NCBI RefSeq assembly: GCF_050948175.1
Contig: NC_135199.1
Coordinates: forward strand, 5,708,501-5,772,500
Reading direction: 5' to 3'
DNA length: 64,000 bases
Source of the DNA: Xylocopa sonorina
Lineage: Eukaryota > Arthropoda > Insecta > Hymenoptera > Apidae
How positions within the stretch are numbered: the first letter of the stretch is position 1; the number at the start of each line of letters is the position of its first letter. This document shows, piece by piece, positions 37,489 through 52,000 of this stretch. The notes under the pieces are model-generated. The model was not told the DNA's origin. It saw only the letters and a program-made list of their open reading frames with translations, and ran no database searches. A program made the translations under genes and the position numbers.

Positions 37489-40400
37489 GAAAATCCCTGG
37501 ACTTCGCCGACTGTAAAATATCGGTCGTATCCCCGGTGAAATTCATTAACTGCGGCTCGTCGTTGGGATTATATAAATTGTCGCGAGCCAACGGGCGATA
37601 CGTTGGGTACATTAACGGAAGTAACTCTTGGTGAATTAAATTCTGATCGGAAAGATGCTGCTCTTAATAAATACCCATCGAACGACGAACGAGGCGAGGA
37701 GAAGGAAACCGGACGGAGTGTTCTACAATTTCTACGTACGAATACGAATACCGTACGCGGACCATACAGGTCTCTGTGTATCCCTGGATTTAGATACCGG
37801 TTTTAAAAGTGTTTTAAGCCTGCAAACAGTTCAAGGTTGGTCCACGAGGATGGCTCAGACGAGGTGCCGTTTTAAGGTGGCCGCGCGGGCATTGGACGGC
37901 GGGCACGTCGAGGGGCGCATCTGGGTCAACCGTATGAAAATTAATACGAGAAGCTCGTTAGTAACGGTGAGAAGAAATCTCGCGACTAATAACGCGCCGC
38001 GTATCGCCCTCTTCCGCCCTTCTTGTCTCGTTCCGCGCCAGAAGCAACTGGCCCCTGCCTCGCCGCTTATATCCATGCAAATTGATTGTTATTGCCCATT
38101 TACGTTCACGGTGCGCCCGTCCTGCCGCACGTTCTCCTCCCCCTCCTTCCTCAAAATTCCATTGACTTCTGCCGCGTTTCACGGACGACCCGTTCGTTAA
38201 AACGGAGACGGCCGCCAATTCGCGCCGGTGTTTCGCGGCGACCGATTAATTATGAATATGACGTCGAGCTTAACTGTAACGCGGCTGCACCGTACAGTGA
38301 GAGCCGATCTTGCAGCGCGCGTTATGCACCATTATGTCGGACGATATTTGTATTACAAGCGTGCGCTTATACTTTTACGTACAGCCGCTTTAAGGCTGTC
38401 GCATGGGTGCGGTTTGTCGACACCGCACGCTTACGTATCGGATAGCTATTCGAGCGCAAGTCGAATCGCGAACCTGGATCTGTCTCGATTACCACCCGAA
38501 ACGTCCTCTAATCGCATCGTGTCTCACGAATCGTTGCACACGCTTCTGAGCAATCTTTATTACAGTCCAATCGAGTGCGTGTACGAGTCAATTATGTAAA
38601 CTGGTTATCCAGAGACGAGTCCAGTTATCGCGATGCGAATTATACCGTAGCTAGGATCGAGTTTAGAGAGAGAAAAAAAAAAGACCGCTCGACTATCATC
38701 GGCATTCATCATGCGAACTATCCGCAGGACGATTAACGCCGATCGAGTCGATTAAATCAACGGGTAATGTGTATCATAATAATTAATAACGAATGGACAA
38801 GTTGCTCCATTTATCTAAGTAACACGATCGACGACGCCGCGGAGCGAACCAGTCGCAGACGCGAAGTCGTTCTCAAGGGGATCGAGAGGAAAATGGCAGC
38901 TAATGGCAGTACGATTTCCCTGGATAGGACAAGAAACGCAGATACGATGCCAATCGATCGTCCGACAAGCTCGAACTTGGCAGCCGGTCGTTATTCAAAT
39001 TGAACAATGCGCCTTTTTTTCGCGGCGGCGCGGACGTGCACCGCGACGGATTAAAGGAAAAAGAGATAAAACCTGCTTCGAGACCTTCCAATCGATCAAT
39101 CCTCGATCGGCTAGCGGTCAACGATGGACGACGTGCCGGTATCGAGCGTGTATTCGTAGCGCAATAAAATTAGTAGCCTCCGCGGCGAGCGCGGTTCAAA
39201 GAACGAAACGGTCCGACGCGAACCCGTCCTGTAAGAAGAAAAAAAAAAACACTACCTCACCGTGGTTCACGCATTGCCAAGGCTATCGCTAATTATCGCG
39301 CCGCTAATCGATGCCTCGCAACTTTCATAAACGCTATTTTCGGGGATCCTCTTTCCGCGATGGCACACTTAACGATGGACCCGTCTATCCGAGCAACGGG
39401 GCCAAATTGCAATTCCTCCTCAACGTTGCTTTCGAATCAATCCGGAAGAATTAGCAGCGAAAAAAATTTCTCAGATCTCTGTTTACGACACGCGAACACC
39501 TCGTCGACTCTCTCCCTTTTTAAATACCCTCGCGAAGTAATTTCCAACGACATTGTCCGGCGCGCTATCCGCGCGAGCCCTTCGTCAACGTCCAGGCTGA
39601 AAGCAGACGCGGAAGTCCCGCGGTCCGCGCAGGCGGCCTTAACAAAAATCTCGCGGAAAAACGAGCGTCTGGCGAGCAGGTAACGGTATCCGGGGATTTT
39701 TTCCCTTCCGCTTTTAACGTATTCCAGCGTACAAAGCGGCTGGAATTCAAGCGTGACTCCTATAGACGTCCAGTTAAATATAAAAGCGTTCACGCACACG
39801 GCGGTGCGCGTTATACAATTCAATCGTCGGTGCGCTTTTAGCGTGTGCATGCAGATCGCGCGCGTAAAGCGGGCGCGTGTTCGCCGCGCGGCCGCGCCGC
39901 GCAATCGGAGCACGAGGCCTGTTTCGAAACTTGGTTACAAACGTTTGTTTATGCCCACATTCCCGGCAGCGACTGATAAATTAATCTCCCATGCTAATAC
40001 GTCGAACCAGGCTGGCACAATCCCGCGTGCTCGAGAGCGGACCGCGATTTCGTATCCCCTTGGTGAACCCCGCATTAATTCTCGATCTCGCTTCCGGATT
40101 TTATCCGTCGGGTTAGACGGTCGGGGTCAGCTGCTGCTGCGTCAGAGGAGAGAAAAATCGTGAACGAATAGAAGAGAAAAGTAGGAACCAAAGGTTTGTA
40201 CATTTTGTACGCGATCGTTTGCATGGAGCCAGGGCGCGTTATGCGAAACGATTGCCTCTCCTCGCGATGCGATACCACGTCTCGTGACTCAGCCACGATG
40301 CTCAACATATTTTGTTATTAATCCGCGGATATAATATGCGCAGAATACGACGACGCTCTTTCCGTGATCCGGGAAAGTTGATCGTTTACGGGCACGGGGT

Positions 40401-42569
40401 TAAGCGTGCCCGCGGACGAGAAAGACACGCATGGATTCGTTTGAAATATCGCTAAGAGGAACAACGATGGGAAAAGAAAGTAGCGATAATTTATTATCCC
40501 TGCACCAGGTATCGCTAAACGATTCCAGTCGATATTTACACCGCTCTGGCTGGGATCCTGGCCAGAAACGTTCCAGCTGTTAATCGCGTTAATTTGTATT
40601 CCATCGTAGAGTCGTTCGTAAGATCGCGGGGACCGTAAAAACTCCCGTGGCGACGTAAAAACTGGTAGCTTTTAATATCGAATTAGGAGAGGTTTTAATG
40701 AAACCACGGTGAGCCACGTAGCCGAGATAGATCGACGTTTACAGTTTGCTCGCTGTTATCCTCGAACGGTGTTCCACGCGCAACGATCCTTGTCGACGAT
40801 ACTTTAGGTCTAATGTCAAGGGCACGTCTGTTCGCGGCTGAGCCTCGTAAAAACGGCTTTCCGCGCGCGGTGGCCCGGCGAGGAGGCTCGATGGGACACG
40901 GAAAAAGGAAAAGTGCCGACGATAAAACGGACTGATGGACTTTCCCATGCTCCACCCTCCGCGGGTGAGCCGTAAACGTCTTGTCTCTCGATTTAAATGT
41001 CCCGGCATCCACTGGGTTGGGCAGATCCAACACTCGTGGCCATTGCCGCGCCCTCGTGCGTCTCTACGTATTATGCCGTCACATAGGCGCAGAATATGAC
41101 GGATTTTCTCCTGTCTCGATCCTATGCTTAGCGTCTGGATACAAGTTAAACACAGATCTCGCCTGTAAATCAAATCATTCTAAACGTTCGTCTAAAATTT
41201 TCATTTTATAATACTACGATATGGTAAAAGTTGTTGCTCGATTAACTCGAACGTCCCGTCTGACTCGAGCTACTCGATCTACTGCGGAAGTGGTATCACG
41301 AGAAAACTCTCAGGGATACCCAGCGAAACGTTCTAATGTATCGCTGTCTTCGCGTTTATCTTTGGGACGTAATCGTGCGAATTCGAAGTCAGAGACAATA
41401 ATTTATTTTCTATTTAAGAACGATAAAATAGGTTAAATGTTAAAGTTACGCCGTGGCGTGTTACCGTTACATAACCGAGGACAATCGCGCTGCAACGATA
41501 AGCGTAATTATTACGTGGCTAAGTGAACGCAACGAGCGCATTTCACGCGTGCAATAAAATACGGTATGAAACTCGGGCGAGCCGAGATTATTCGGCTCTG
41601 AGAAGCCACGATTGCGGGGGATACTGGAAGATAGATAGTATACATCGATTTGCACCGTCGTTTTTCGAATAATCGGCGACTCTTCTCAAGGGAATCGCAA
41701 CCGTTCGACACGCGATGAATCGATCTCCCTTTACCTGTCCTATATACCACAGTGAAATCTCACGAGACTGTCTCGCGTTAAACAAATGTGGGTCGGATTA
41801 ACAAAAATTGCGGTGAAAGTGAAATGAATGATAACTTTTTGCGCGATACGCGGAGATCAAGACCTATGCATCGACCATGCTTGGCGTGTAACCGCATGCA
41901 ACGAGCAGTTGTTGGAAACTCGAGAGAAAAATGCGACGCGATTCGCAATGAACGAATCAGGCCAAGTTCTCGGATCGATGTAGATGAACAATTTCGCGAA
42001 ATTTACAAAGAACAGGCACGAATAGATGAAACGAAACTCGAATGTTCGTACGGCTGTAACTCGTACGTTATACACAGTGGTATTACATTCCTGTTACATT
42101 CTCTCTATCGCAACCGGCGGTGTGTGAGAGCCAAAGAGTACGAGGACTTTTACGAGGGGCAATGAATGTCTGAACAGCGAAGTTCCGTGAAGTTCGTCCA
42201 TATATTATTGGGAACTTATTAGAATTAATTAACTTTTCACCCGTGCACGGTACCGCTTATTAGCCTCGACGACCCGGTTGGTCGGTGGCGTCTTGGTCCG
42301 CGACGTTTCCATTATATCCGGACGCGGCTGGTTACGTCTCTCGCATCGAATCCGCGCCGCGTCGCTTTCCACGCGTCCCTTTATAGCGCTGGGCGTAATT
42401 AAGCTTTCGATGTGCAATTAAAATCGGCGTCCGTTAGACACGGACAATGAGATCTCGTTAAATCGTTAACAAACATCCTCTATGGGATAATCGCTCTAAA
42501 CCTGTAGAAAGCCACGGTTTAATTGCATTCAACGTCTCGTTCGACCGATGCTAATTCCTTTCAACGATC

Positions 42570-42830
42570 AAGGAAGAGGATCGAGAGGAGAAATAAAGAG
42601 GAAGAAAAAAAACCAGAGAGAGAGAGAGAGAGAGAGAAAAAAGGAACGGAGTCGAGAGAAACGTCAGAGCCGCTCGGAAAGAACGGAGCAACGAGAGAGC
42701 AGAGTAGATGAACGAAAGGCGGAGAATGGGAAGAGATGGAAGGAGGGAAGGTGAGGTCGAGGTGATTCGCGGCGAGGTGAGGCGAGGTAAGGCGAGGCGA
42801 GGCGAGGCAAGGTGAGTCCGGGACCCACCT
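42570..42830 (+). repeat. Purine-rich tract with GA microsatellite
   Basis: The plus strand is overwhelmingly A and G for about 260 bases, with a pure AG run at 42615-42636. Frames here (Arg/Glu/Lys strings) simply translate GAGA. In insects GAGA sequence can bind GAGA factor (Trl) and occurs at promoters and Polycomb elements; that role is inferred, not shown. Confidence 0.8.
42771..42815 (+). repeat. GGCGA-type 5-bp minisatellite
   Basis: Pentamers of the form GGCGA, GGTGA, GGTAA and GGCAA follow one another about nine times. Variation within units creates several donor-like sites: GAG|GTGAGG, GAG|GTAAGG and AAG|GTGAGT (the last at 42809-42817). Confidence 0.85.
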
Positions 42831-42985
42831 GCAATTATCCGGTCTAATGAGCAAACAGTCTGCTCTGCCCCTCTCTCTCCCTCGAGCCCGCTCGTTGCCC
42901 GTTTCTCTCGATTCTGCTCGCTAGACGGCCCGTCAGAAACGCGTGTACTTGACTCTGCTCTACCGACAACCTTCCACGGTCGTAA

Positions 42986-43026
42986 CCTCCTCCGCCTCCG
43001 CCGCCTCCGCCCTCCTCCTCCTCTCC
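42986..43026 (-). repeat. CCTCCG-rich repeat, G-quadruplex-capable on minus strand
   Basis: This is a run of CCTCCG and CCTCCT units. The minus strand has many closely spaced GG pairs and one GGG, enough for two-tier quadruplexes. A 244-codon minus-strand frame crosses it as Gly/Arg strings, which reflects the simple sequence. Confidence 0.75.
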
Positions 43027-46000
43027 TTTTGCCCGCAACCTTCACCTCCGCCCCCACCCTCGTGGATCCACGATGCAGGTTAATGAAGATTATTAAATTA
43101 GTACCTCTCACGGGCAGTTTTTCCATCGCGCAAACGTGCCAGTGGCCCGGCCGCTCCCATCGATACACAACCGAGAGCCTTTCAGGATAGCCAACTGGTT
43201 CGTTAACGTCCGCTCGCGCGACCGCTCTCGCGCCTAGAGTATCTTTACCAACAGTTACGGCTGAAAAAGATCGAGCTCGATCCATGCTGTGATCCTCGAT
43301 GATGAAAAAAAAGAAACGAAAGGAGAGCTACGAGGCTGGATTAGACGGCGAGGTACACACGATCGAGAGCGTGGCTAAGCAAGGGATAGAGAAACTATTC
43401 GATGGAGACCAACGCTGGGAATTGGTACCAGTTGGGGGATTTAAAGCGTTTCAGCAGTTGGGTCAGAGGGCAGGCTCTGTCTGAAGACACGTGGAGGGCG
43501 AATCGCGTGCGTTGACCCTGATTTCTTGATTTCAGAAATAGAAATGATTCGGCATAATCGAGTGAAAAGGGACGAAGGCCGAGCTAAAAGCGGATGACTC
43601 AGCTAGAGGAGAAATGAAGAGGTACGAGGAGACACCGATTTCAAACAGAGAAATGTAAACGTGCCTCGAAGCTGTTTGCGCGCGAGTTTTTGCACAATCG
43701 GTTCAAAAGTCGAATATACATGGCGCCTGGTAGCCACGACTTAGCTGGACGTCTGTCTTCTAAGAAACGTGCGTAACCCACTTTGATCGAGCAATGTCGT
43801 TCATTCGATAACATCGAAAACAAAGTGGAAAGTGTAAATCATCAAATCGAGCAGCCGGACTGAATTCAAATTTACGCTTCGCTGTCGATTCTCAATCTCG
43901 TCAATTGTTCGAGACGAAAGTGAACGCGTGAACCTACACGCGTAAAACGGTATATTATATCGAAAGAATAGATCGCGTTACAAGGGCGAATAAAAACGAT
44001 CTAAATCATTTCCACGCGTGCAGCCAGCGAAATCGATCGATTCGTAGGAGAAGTATTCCGTTCGCGTTTGAAACCAGGCAGACAGCATCTCGGATTTCTC
44101 GGACGAACGCCTTCCGTCCTTCGACGTACGGAATGGTCTCTTTAGAGGAGAGGAAGAGGACGATCAAGGCGTCGTTCAAGCAGGATGCACTCATCCTACC
44201 TGGACTGCCCGCCACGCCCGCCATTCACCTTCAACTTGGTCCCTCCGCGTTGGTCGCGGGACGAGCGCGTGCGTTGCTGCAACCGAACCGCAGGATCGAG
44301 ACGCGTCCCGCAGGAGACGGAGAACCGCGGACGGGGAGACGAACGCCGACGGGCAGCCGATAAATACCAGAATCGAAACAAGTCCCCGGACAAATTGTAC
44401 CGGATTAGCGCGAGCGAGCCTATTGCTTTCCGCGAAACGACAGAAAATTGTGCCGCGGGAAAAACGCGCCGCTAGCTCGAGTATTTATGGACTCGTAGTG
44501 CGCGTTACGAAGTGATTTCAACCGGAATCTCGCGGTTCGCTAAACGGCTCGATACCAACGTTTATCGTCCGTGTTAACGCGCGATCGCGAACGATTCGAG
44601 GCATCGAACGCTTCCTCGTCTTTCGAGCAAATTTGTCTCGAGTTCCTCGTGTCTCGCGTGACTTGGAAATTTTTGCGAATTTCTAAACGCACCTCTAAAA
44701 CAGCCTGTACACCGTCCCTGCGCGAAATCGTGACGCTTAATGGGCTCTGGCTAATATTTATTCCAGTAGCCCGTAACTCTGCGATCCGTGATTGCTGTAA
44801 TTACGCGAGCGTGCATAATTGCGGAGGAGACGACACCGCACGAGACATTCGACACCGTGTCCTCCTCGATGTTCCGCGATCTGACGATCGACTTCGTCTG
44901 TTCTCCTTGTCCAGCTACAGGTTTCTCTGTTCGTAAAATTCGGTAATCGTGATTAATCTCGCGTGCATCGTCGTCGCGTACGAGGAAACGACTGGAATGA
45001 GTCGAATCCAGGATTACTGTCATCAGAGGTTAATAATTGCGGAGAAGGCGCGAACGGAGACACGTGATCGGGAGAGAATATTCCACGCACTCCCGCGAAT
45101 TTTCAGCTTCGTACGCGTCGGCGAGCAATTTTCGTGGCTCGAAGCGCGACGTTTACTGGGGATTTCGCGTGTAATTCTCTTTGGGAAAACGGGAGGTTGC
45201 AAGATCGTACGCCGGCTGATTACAGTGATTACGCGATCGCCTGCAACCACTATCGATTACGGAACCGGGGATATCTTGTAATAGGCGCACGAAAATATTG
45301 ACATCCTATGCATTGTGTTACAATTAATAATTCCACCGCCCCTTCGTGTCGTAATTCGAGCCAATCCGGCGTGTATCTGTTCGCGTCCAAATAACACACT
45401 TACAGGGGAACACTTCACTATTCGACTCCTCAATTGGAAACCGCAAAAGCCGCAACACTCCCAAGAAATTTCGCTGCTGGCCAAATGGAGCATAAATCTT
45501 TTCCGAATCGAGGGGGAAATTGCTTGCGAACGCCTAATGGACCGAATCTCCTCTTATTTTGTTTATACACCTCGCCTGTATCGATCAATTTGGAATTTTT
45601 AATAGAAAAACACGAATACATAGAACAAACCATTTGTTACCAGTGAAACCTACTCGAGCACGCTTCGTGTACATTCAATTCTACATATGATTTATTTTTT
45701 CTTCAAATGAACGAATAAAATTTTGGTCAAGCAGGGGTTAATCCGATCGAATTCAGCTATTCTCTCATCGCGTATCGGAAATTAAAAGTGAGACACGAGT
45801 ACAATGACGTCGCGTCGATTACGCCACAATGTTGATAATGTCTGAACCGATGTTTAAACTCTAGCGTGGAACCTTCGGTCGGCCGCAGCTGCGGAAATGT
45901 CCGCTGAAAACGAGGTGAAGGCTACCAGATGCAGATACACGCGGATATGCTCGCACATTAAAGGGTAACACACGGACGCGGCCGCGTAGTCGCGATGTTG

Positions 46001-49000
46001 GATCGCTTGAAAAGAAGCGGCGGCGATGCTTAACAGTGCATAAGCGAGTAACTAACAAGCGTGGTTGCATAACAGAGCGGCGATGCGGCGGTTGGTGCGC
46101 CCGGGAGTTCATGTAAAACGTTAAGGTCTCCCGACAACGGGCCAGCCACCACGTCAGCTACCTCCTATCAGCGATTGCGTTAACCTTAAGGCGATACCGC
46201 CTTCTGCACTGTATACACACGCGCGTACACTCGTTCCACGCGTGGAACTGCCGCCGCGAGAAATCGAACACACGAGCGAGTCCAGACGGTTCAGCGTTTC
46301 GCACTGCGTCGCGACGATCGCTATATCGCGCGTCGTGCCGCTATCAGCTAGTCAGATAGCGGAACGAGATGTCTCATGGACGTTTCAAAGACGTCCGTGC
46401 GAGTCCGTTAAGACGACTCGAAGGGTGCGCGCGCCTGAGCCCTTGCTGGCTTAAGAGATCGCAAATGGATATCGAAGCGACGATAGACGGTCGGGCTAAA
46501 AATGGATATCAAATGGACGCCTGTGCGACGACACTGTGACACGCGATGCGATTCGAAAAACTCGCGTGGAACTCGCGATCTCGATCTTTCTGCTCGAGAA
46601 ATTTCGCGAGATACTAAAAATGCAAGTGAAAAAAAAAAAAAAGAATCGTGATAGCAGTACGAAATGAATGGCCAGTAGGAAGCGCGACGGCGAGAGTCGC
46701 GCGGCAAATGATAGTTACGTTTCAATCGACTTTTACTCCTTACCACCATCATAATCTGGCACGTCCGTTAATTTGCTTCTGCGAAACCACACGCGACGCG
46801 TTTCCCGCAACAGGTGAACGAACCATTATCGAGCGAACAGACGCGAGGGCAAAACGGCGGGTAGGAAAAAAGAAGACTTCCCGAGGTGGAATCGCGGCGA
46901 CACCCGGTATGTAGGCGAACCACGCGACGTATCGTGCGACACAGGAGAAGGGCGTGCCTGCAGCCGCTGCACACTGCGCAGTTTGTTGCACGCGCTGCAA
47001 TCGACTGTGTGCACCGAGATGTGAGAGCTGCACGAGCCACGTACGTGAACGCACATGTGCACGGCCCGCGCACGCACACCACGGCCACCGTCAACGACCG
47101 CGCACAGACAAAGTGACTGTCTAAAATTTTTACGCCGCTCGAGAGATATCTAACGCGACAGCTAGAGCGCCGGGACGCGGAAAATGCAGCCGAAATACGA
47201 CGCGAACGACACGGCCAGATCCGTGACGCGGGCGTGTGTGCACACGCGGAAGAATGCGCGCGACTCGTGACAGACGCCCCGTGGAAATTTATTTTTAGAG
47301 CCACTGAATGAAAGCAGGCCGCTATGAATTTTGCAAACACACAGACTCGACGGTTTTCGAGTTGTCGAGGAATCGGTGCCGCTGAACGCGTTACTCGTCG
47401 CGTACACGATTATCCCAGTGTTAAATAAAACTGGTCGAACGCGTTTGAACTTGGCGAACCGAAAGAATCGAGCACTGTATCGAACGCGTCTGACAACGAT
47501 GCACTCTGAAAGAGCAGCTGATGCTTCGCAGATTTTCGGAGGCTCACCGATAAGACGACGCGAGGACATTTTTCATTCGACTCGCGGCAAAATGCCAAGT
47601 TGTTTGCGCCACGCGACGTACATATGTACGACAATTTTGTAGAGAACCGCGCGAGGATGATAGGAGCTTGCGTAAACAGTCAACGTACCCGACGAATCCG
47701 AGTAATCACGCCAACCGCGAATAAAAAAAAAAGTGTCCAGCATCATTTGTACGTCTTGCGTACATTTGAATGCGACGGCTCGCGAATAACAGAGGGGAAA
47801 ACTTCTAATTGGGACGCTTTCTAATTAATCCCCGCAAAGATCGCCCATTAATCGAACGCGTTGCGCAATTTTCACTCGATGCATCCTCCTATTATCGTCG
47901 CGGCTGAAAGGACCGTGCCCTGATACTCGGCTGGCCGGCTCGTAGATTATGATTAATCATGCGTGACAAATTTATCAAGTTAACTCGGTTGTAACCAATC
48001 TGTAATTTTCTTACCGATCACAATTATCTTTTTATGTGGGAACAAACCGCGTTGGATCTGAGGCCGCGTCCAACCTATCGTTCTCGTTTCGCGAGCCTAA
48101 CGCGAGTGTTCGCCCGGGAAACCATTAAGGAAGAAGAAAGGCGAGTCCGCGGACCGTTCGACGCGTCTATCGAGAGGAATACCCGACGCGACTGTCGAGC
48201 GACATTAATTCGCGTTGCTTTACAACGCGATGAACGAAACACGGTTGCATCGACCAGTTTTTCTACTCGATGGCGTACGAATTTTCTTTTTTTTTTTATC
48301 TCACAGCAGAGACAGAGAGAGTATCGGCACATGACCGTAGAAACGACTCGGTGTGGCAACGAATCACACCGCGGATGACGTCCCTGCCCGTAGTCGAGGA
48401 GCATAGAGCGTGTCGGTGGCAAGGGTCCCCCTACTTCCGGCGAACCATATCCGGCAGAACGCCCACCTATATCTCGACCCGCCAGACCGTGCACACTCCC
48501 TACTGCCGCAATCTACTCTATCGTCGTCCAATTGTGATAGATGTTCTAGCCAGACGAAATTGTACGACGGTCCTGCGTAACGACAAAAATTCATTTCTCC
48601 CCCGGAGCGGTCGTGCGTTTCGAGGCGAGACCGAGCGTACGCCCATTTCGCTCGAGATTCGATCGACCGCTACACTTGCGCTTCGCTGCTGGTCTTTTGG
48701 TCTTCGAAAAGTCGAAGAGAAAAATTACCGTTTCTCGTTGTTTCCTCGAGCAGCTCGGTTAGCTTTTGAAAAATTCCGAAAAAGACGTTCCGCGTACGCG
48801 AAACGCGACAACTTTGGCATGTATATCGTCGTCGCTACTGTTTTATGGAGATACAGGACCAGATGTGCGTAAGAGCCCGCGGAAATTCATGAAATTCATG
48901 TCCTCGGAAGTCGATCCCGGGCCGACTGTCCTTTCTCAGCGAAGTGGCGCGCATCCTCGGTGAAACGTGGGCGGAATAATTTATCCCCGCTCGCAAATCC

Positions 49001-52000
49001 GTCGAAGAGCTGACCGAACGCGCAAACTTTCGTACACGCGCATACCATCCAAGGTTTTCTACGAACCTCTCGCTTTAAATAAGATCTTGAACAAGCAAAT
49101 GCCCGCGCCTCGTAACCGCGAGGAGGAATCTGTGTTTGCGCGACGCGCGAGGGACGCCCTCGAAATTTCAAAGTCCCCCCAAACTCCTCGATAGACGGAT
49201 TCGATCGTGACGCGAACAGGTTCGTACGAGCGACGAGGGTAAAAACCGTGGAACGGGCGAGGGGGAGCAAAAAAAAAAGCAGAAAAGCTGACGATATTAC
49301 GAAACTGGAAAAAGGTCGCGCGCACCACGGCGCATGCCTCTGTGGCTATAATGCCAGCAAAAACTAGTAACGTCTGTTCCCTGGCCGTCATCTGCCGATT
49401 CGATCGCGTCTAGTAGCCCGTACGACCGCCGTCCGTCGGTCTTTCGAGTAAAAATGACCGCCGGCAGAAACACGGGGCCTGTAAGGGGGCCAGCAGCGCC
49501 GTGAGCGCGTCAAATAAAATCAATTCGCCATCGACAAAAACTTACGTAACGTTACTCGAACGAGTCTCGGAAGATTACCCGCTACGTCCTCGCGCACGAT
49601 CGCAGAATCGCTAATTCGGCCCGTTCGTTTAATAAGCCGGACTCAGGGTCTAAGGCTAGACCAACGTGCTCGTCCCAATGCGTGGCGGTCAGAGAGTTAC
49701 GCAAGAGGAGGCGGCGCGCGCAAAATCAAACGGATTTCGCGGCAGTGATTTTGCGCGCGCCAATATTTATCGCACCCACGTCCCGTTATCGTAATTAACT
49801 TGGCTCTCTCGAGTAATCCGACTCGCGACGGTGGGGTATGCGCGATACGCGCGGAGCAGCTCGAGAAGCCGGGCAATTTTATCCAATCTACGTGGGTGTC
49901 CGTCGTGGACCCGCGCGAAGGACCTCGCTGTTATGCGTACTTACGTGACGCAACCAAGGAAAGCAATGTGCGACTGATAAACCTGATGAACGATAAAGAA
50001 CCTTTCAACCTTGTTCCGATCGCGGGGTTTTAAACTATCAATAGAGCCTGAACGAAGTTCGTTACGAGTACACGTTGGCTATCGCGAGCTCGCGCTCGAT
50101 GCGATTTATCAGCGGAATAACATTGTTCTCTAAACGGTTATTTAGTTTATTATCTTAACACGTCCCTTGGGATCGCGTACTCGATCGATCACAGGCATTA
50201 AGGGTATTTAATGTATTGTATCGCGTAACTACCGCGTTAAGTATGTACTTTTCATTCATGACTCGCGTATGCTCGAGCAAATAACGTAGATGGAATGTAG
50301 GAATGGAAAATAAATAGGAATAACAGCGAGTCGCAGCGAGCTGGTATAAATTGTTGCGCTAAATCGTTCGGATCGGAGCAACTGACGATTGGAATAAGTT
50401 ATCGCGACGCGTTTCGTCACGTTCGAAACCGCCAGGGAGGAGATTGAGCTTCGCCTCGGATGGAGAAGCCGTGCTACGGCTGCAAATGGACGGAAAGTTG
50501 GAAAGAAAATTAGCGAGCGGTCTAATTGCAAGCGAGCGTGATCAATTGTCGGGCGGCCGCAAGAATTCCCAGACACGATGCAAGTAGCAACAACCGATAA
50601 ATGTGCTTATCGTATTTCTACGCTTGCACAGGGTCAGCGTTCTCCTATCTGTTAATCATTTCGGGTTGCATGTGCAAGTGGTTCTCGAGTTTCCAATTAC
50701 ACGTAACAAGGCCCGGTTGCTTCGACGATACGCTGTATCAGCGGGGACAATAAACTGAGAACAACGGGCATCGGCAGAACGCATAAACGCGAGCAGGATT
50801 GAAAAATTGGTACATAAAACAAACGGAGGACAAACACGCTACGCTTCTACGAGCTACCATTTAACCGAGTCGGTAGTTTCAGGAGTGAAAAAATCGCGTC
50901 GATCGTAACTCGAGAATTTGCTCCACCGTACTATTCGAGCCTTCCTCTCGCGAATCGCGAGTGTTTTGCACGAATTAAAAGATAATCGAATTACGCAGTT
51001 TCTATAGTATGAAAAATTGTTCCAAGAAAGAATGCTCGATTCGTTTGAGAAATTGCCGATTCTCTAGTTTCTTATCGTCGATGTACATTCGAAGCCTCCA
51101 CCTATCAGTGACGCGCGATCGGCGCAAAAATGAGCGACCTCGTCTCTCTAAACACTGTGTCAGATACGAACTGACGTCCACGCGAGTTACCGACCAATGA
51201 AAATTACGAGGGGCTCACGACGATAGGCCAAACGTTTCCTAAGTAAACGCTGCGCTAGAGCAAAGTCAACGCGCGCTAGCCATTTGTCATGCTTGGTTAC
51301 TAGGCGGTTAACCATCGGACGCGACTTCGTAAACTCGCTTGGGGAACACCTGCGAGCGTGAGGATGCACACTCGCATACCTTTTATCGAAAGTGTCAACG
51401 TATCTGTTAGCCAAACAATCTGACATTGCAAACTTCGCCTCGACGGATCGACAGCCGATCCCATCGCGCAGCAGTCCTCGCGTTCGATGACCCTTTCACG
51501 GTTTTACCCGAAAACGCGTGCCTCGCGTGAAAGTTGCACAAGGAAATTCGCTCCCGCGGCACTGGCTGTGCAGTACGCGCGGAATGTACCGCGCGAAGTT
51601 ACACAGATGCGTCTCTCTCTGAGCGTGGCTAGGAAGTGACACTGCGAAACGCGCGACGAGCAAAAAGTGCTGCATGGTTAGACGCAAAAATGGTTCTGCA
51701 CTGACACTTTTTGCCAGCCTGAGAGAAGAAGGCGTAACATTCCACGCCGTTAAACCTGAGGAAAATGAACGCGACGAGTTTTACTTCTGCAAACGTCTTG
51801 AGGCTGGCGAAAAAAAATTCCAGCAATCCCTGAGTCGCACGTGGAATTTGATAACGCACGATTTTTAAACGGAACGCATTTCGAGGCTTGCAACACTCCA
51901 CGTGCGTGCTCGTTCCTTCGACGTACCGTTTCGAAATTGAACGAGGAAGTTTTCGAACGGAGAAAGGAAACGACACGCGAAGAGGCTTTTATCCGTGGCT

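Larger units (their letters stand above)
36791..42569. other. Non-coding stretch, no recognisable gene
   Basis: Landmarks are a TATA-box-like motif at 36981-36988, an A18 tract at 37471-37488 and an octamer at 38075-38082. CpG-dense patches at 37840-38260 and 39750-39960 carry overlapping chance frames. No known protein, RNA or mobile element was recognised. Confidence 0.4.

Noticed and set aside
42551..43285. 244-codon minus-strand frame
   Set aside because: Most of it translates CCTCCG, GGCGA and GAGA simple repeats into Arg/Gly and Ser/Leu strings. Only the first 70 or so residues are complex, and they match nothing known.
43299..43484. 61-codon frame beginning ATG ATG with a Lys-rich start
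   Set aside because: The length is within chance, no conserved motif is visible, and there is no promoter or splice context. A real small peptide cannot be excluded.
48270..48872. 200-codon plus-strand frame with an acceptor-like tract and a GTAAGA word at its end
   Set aside because: There is no recognisable domain, the DNA is CpG-dense like the other chance frames, and the donor-like word has a poor exon side (TGTGC).
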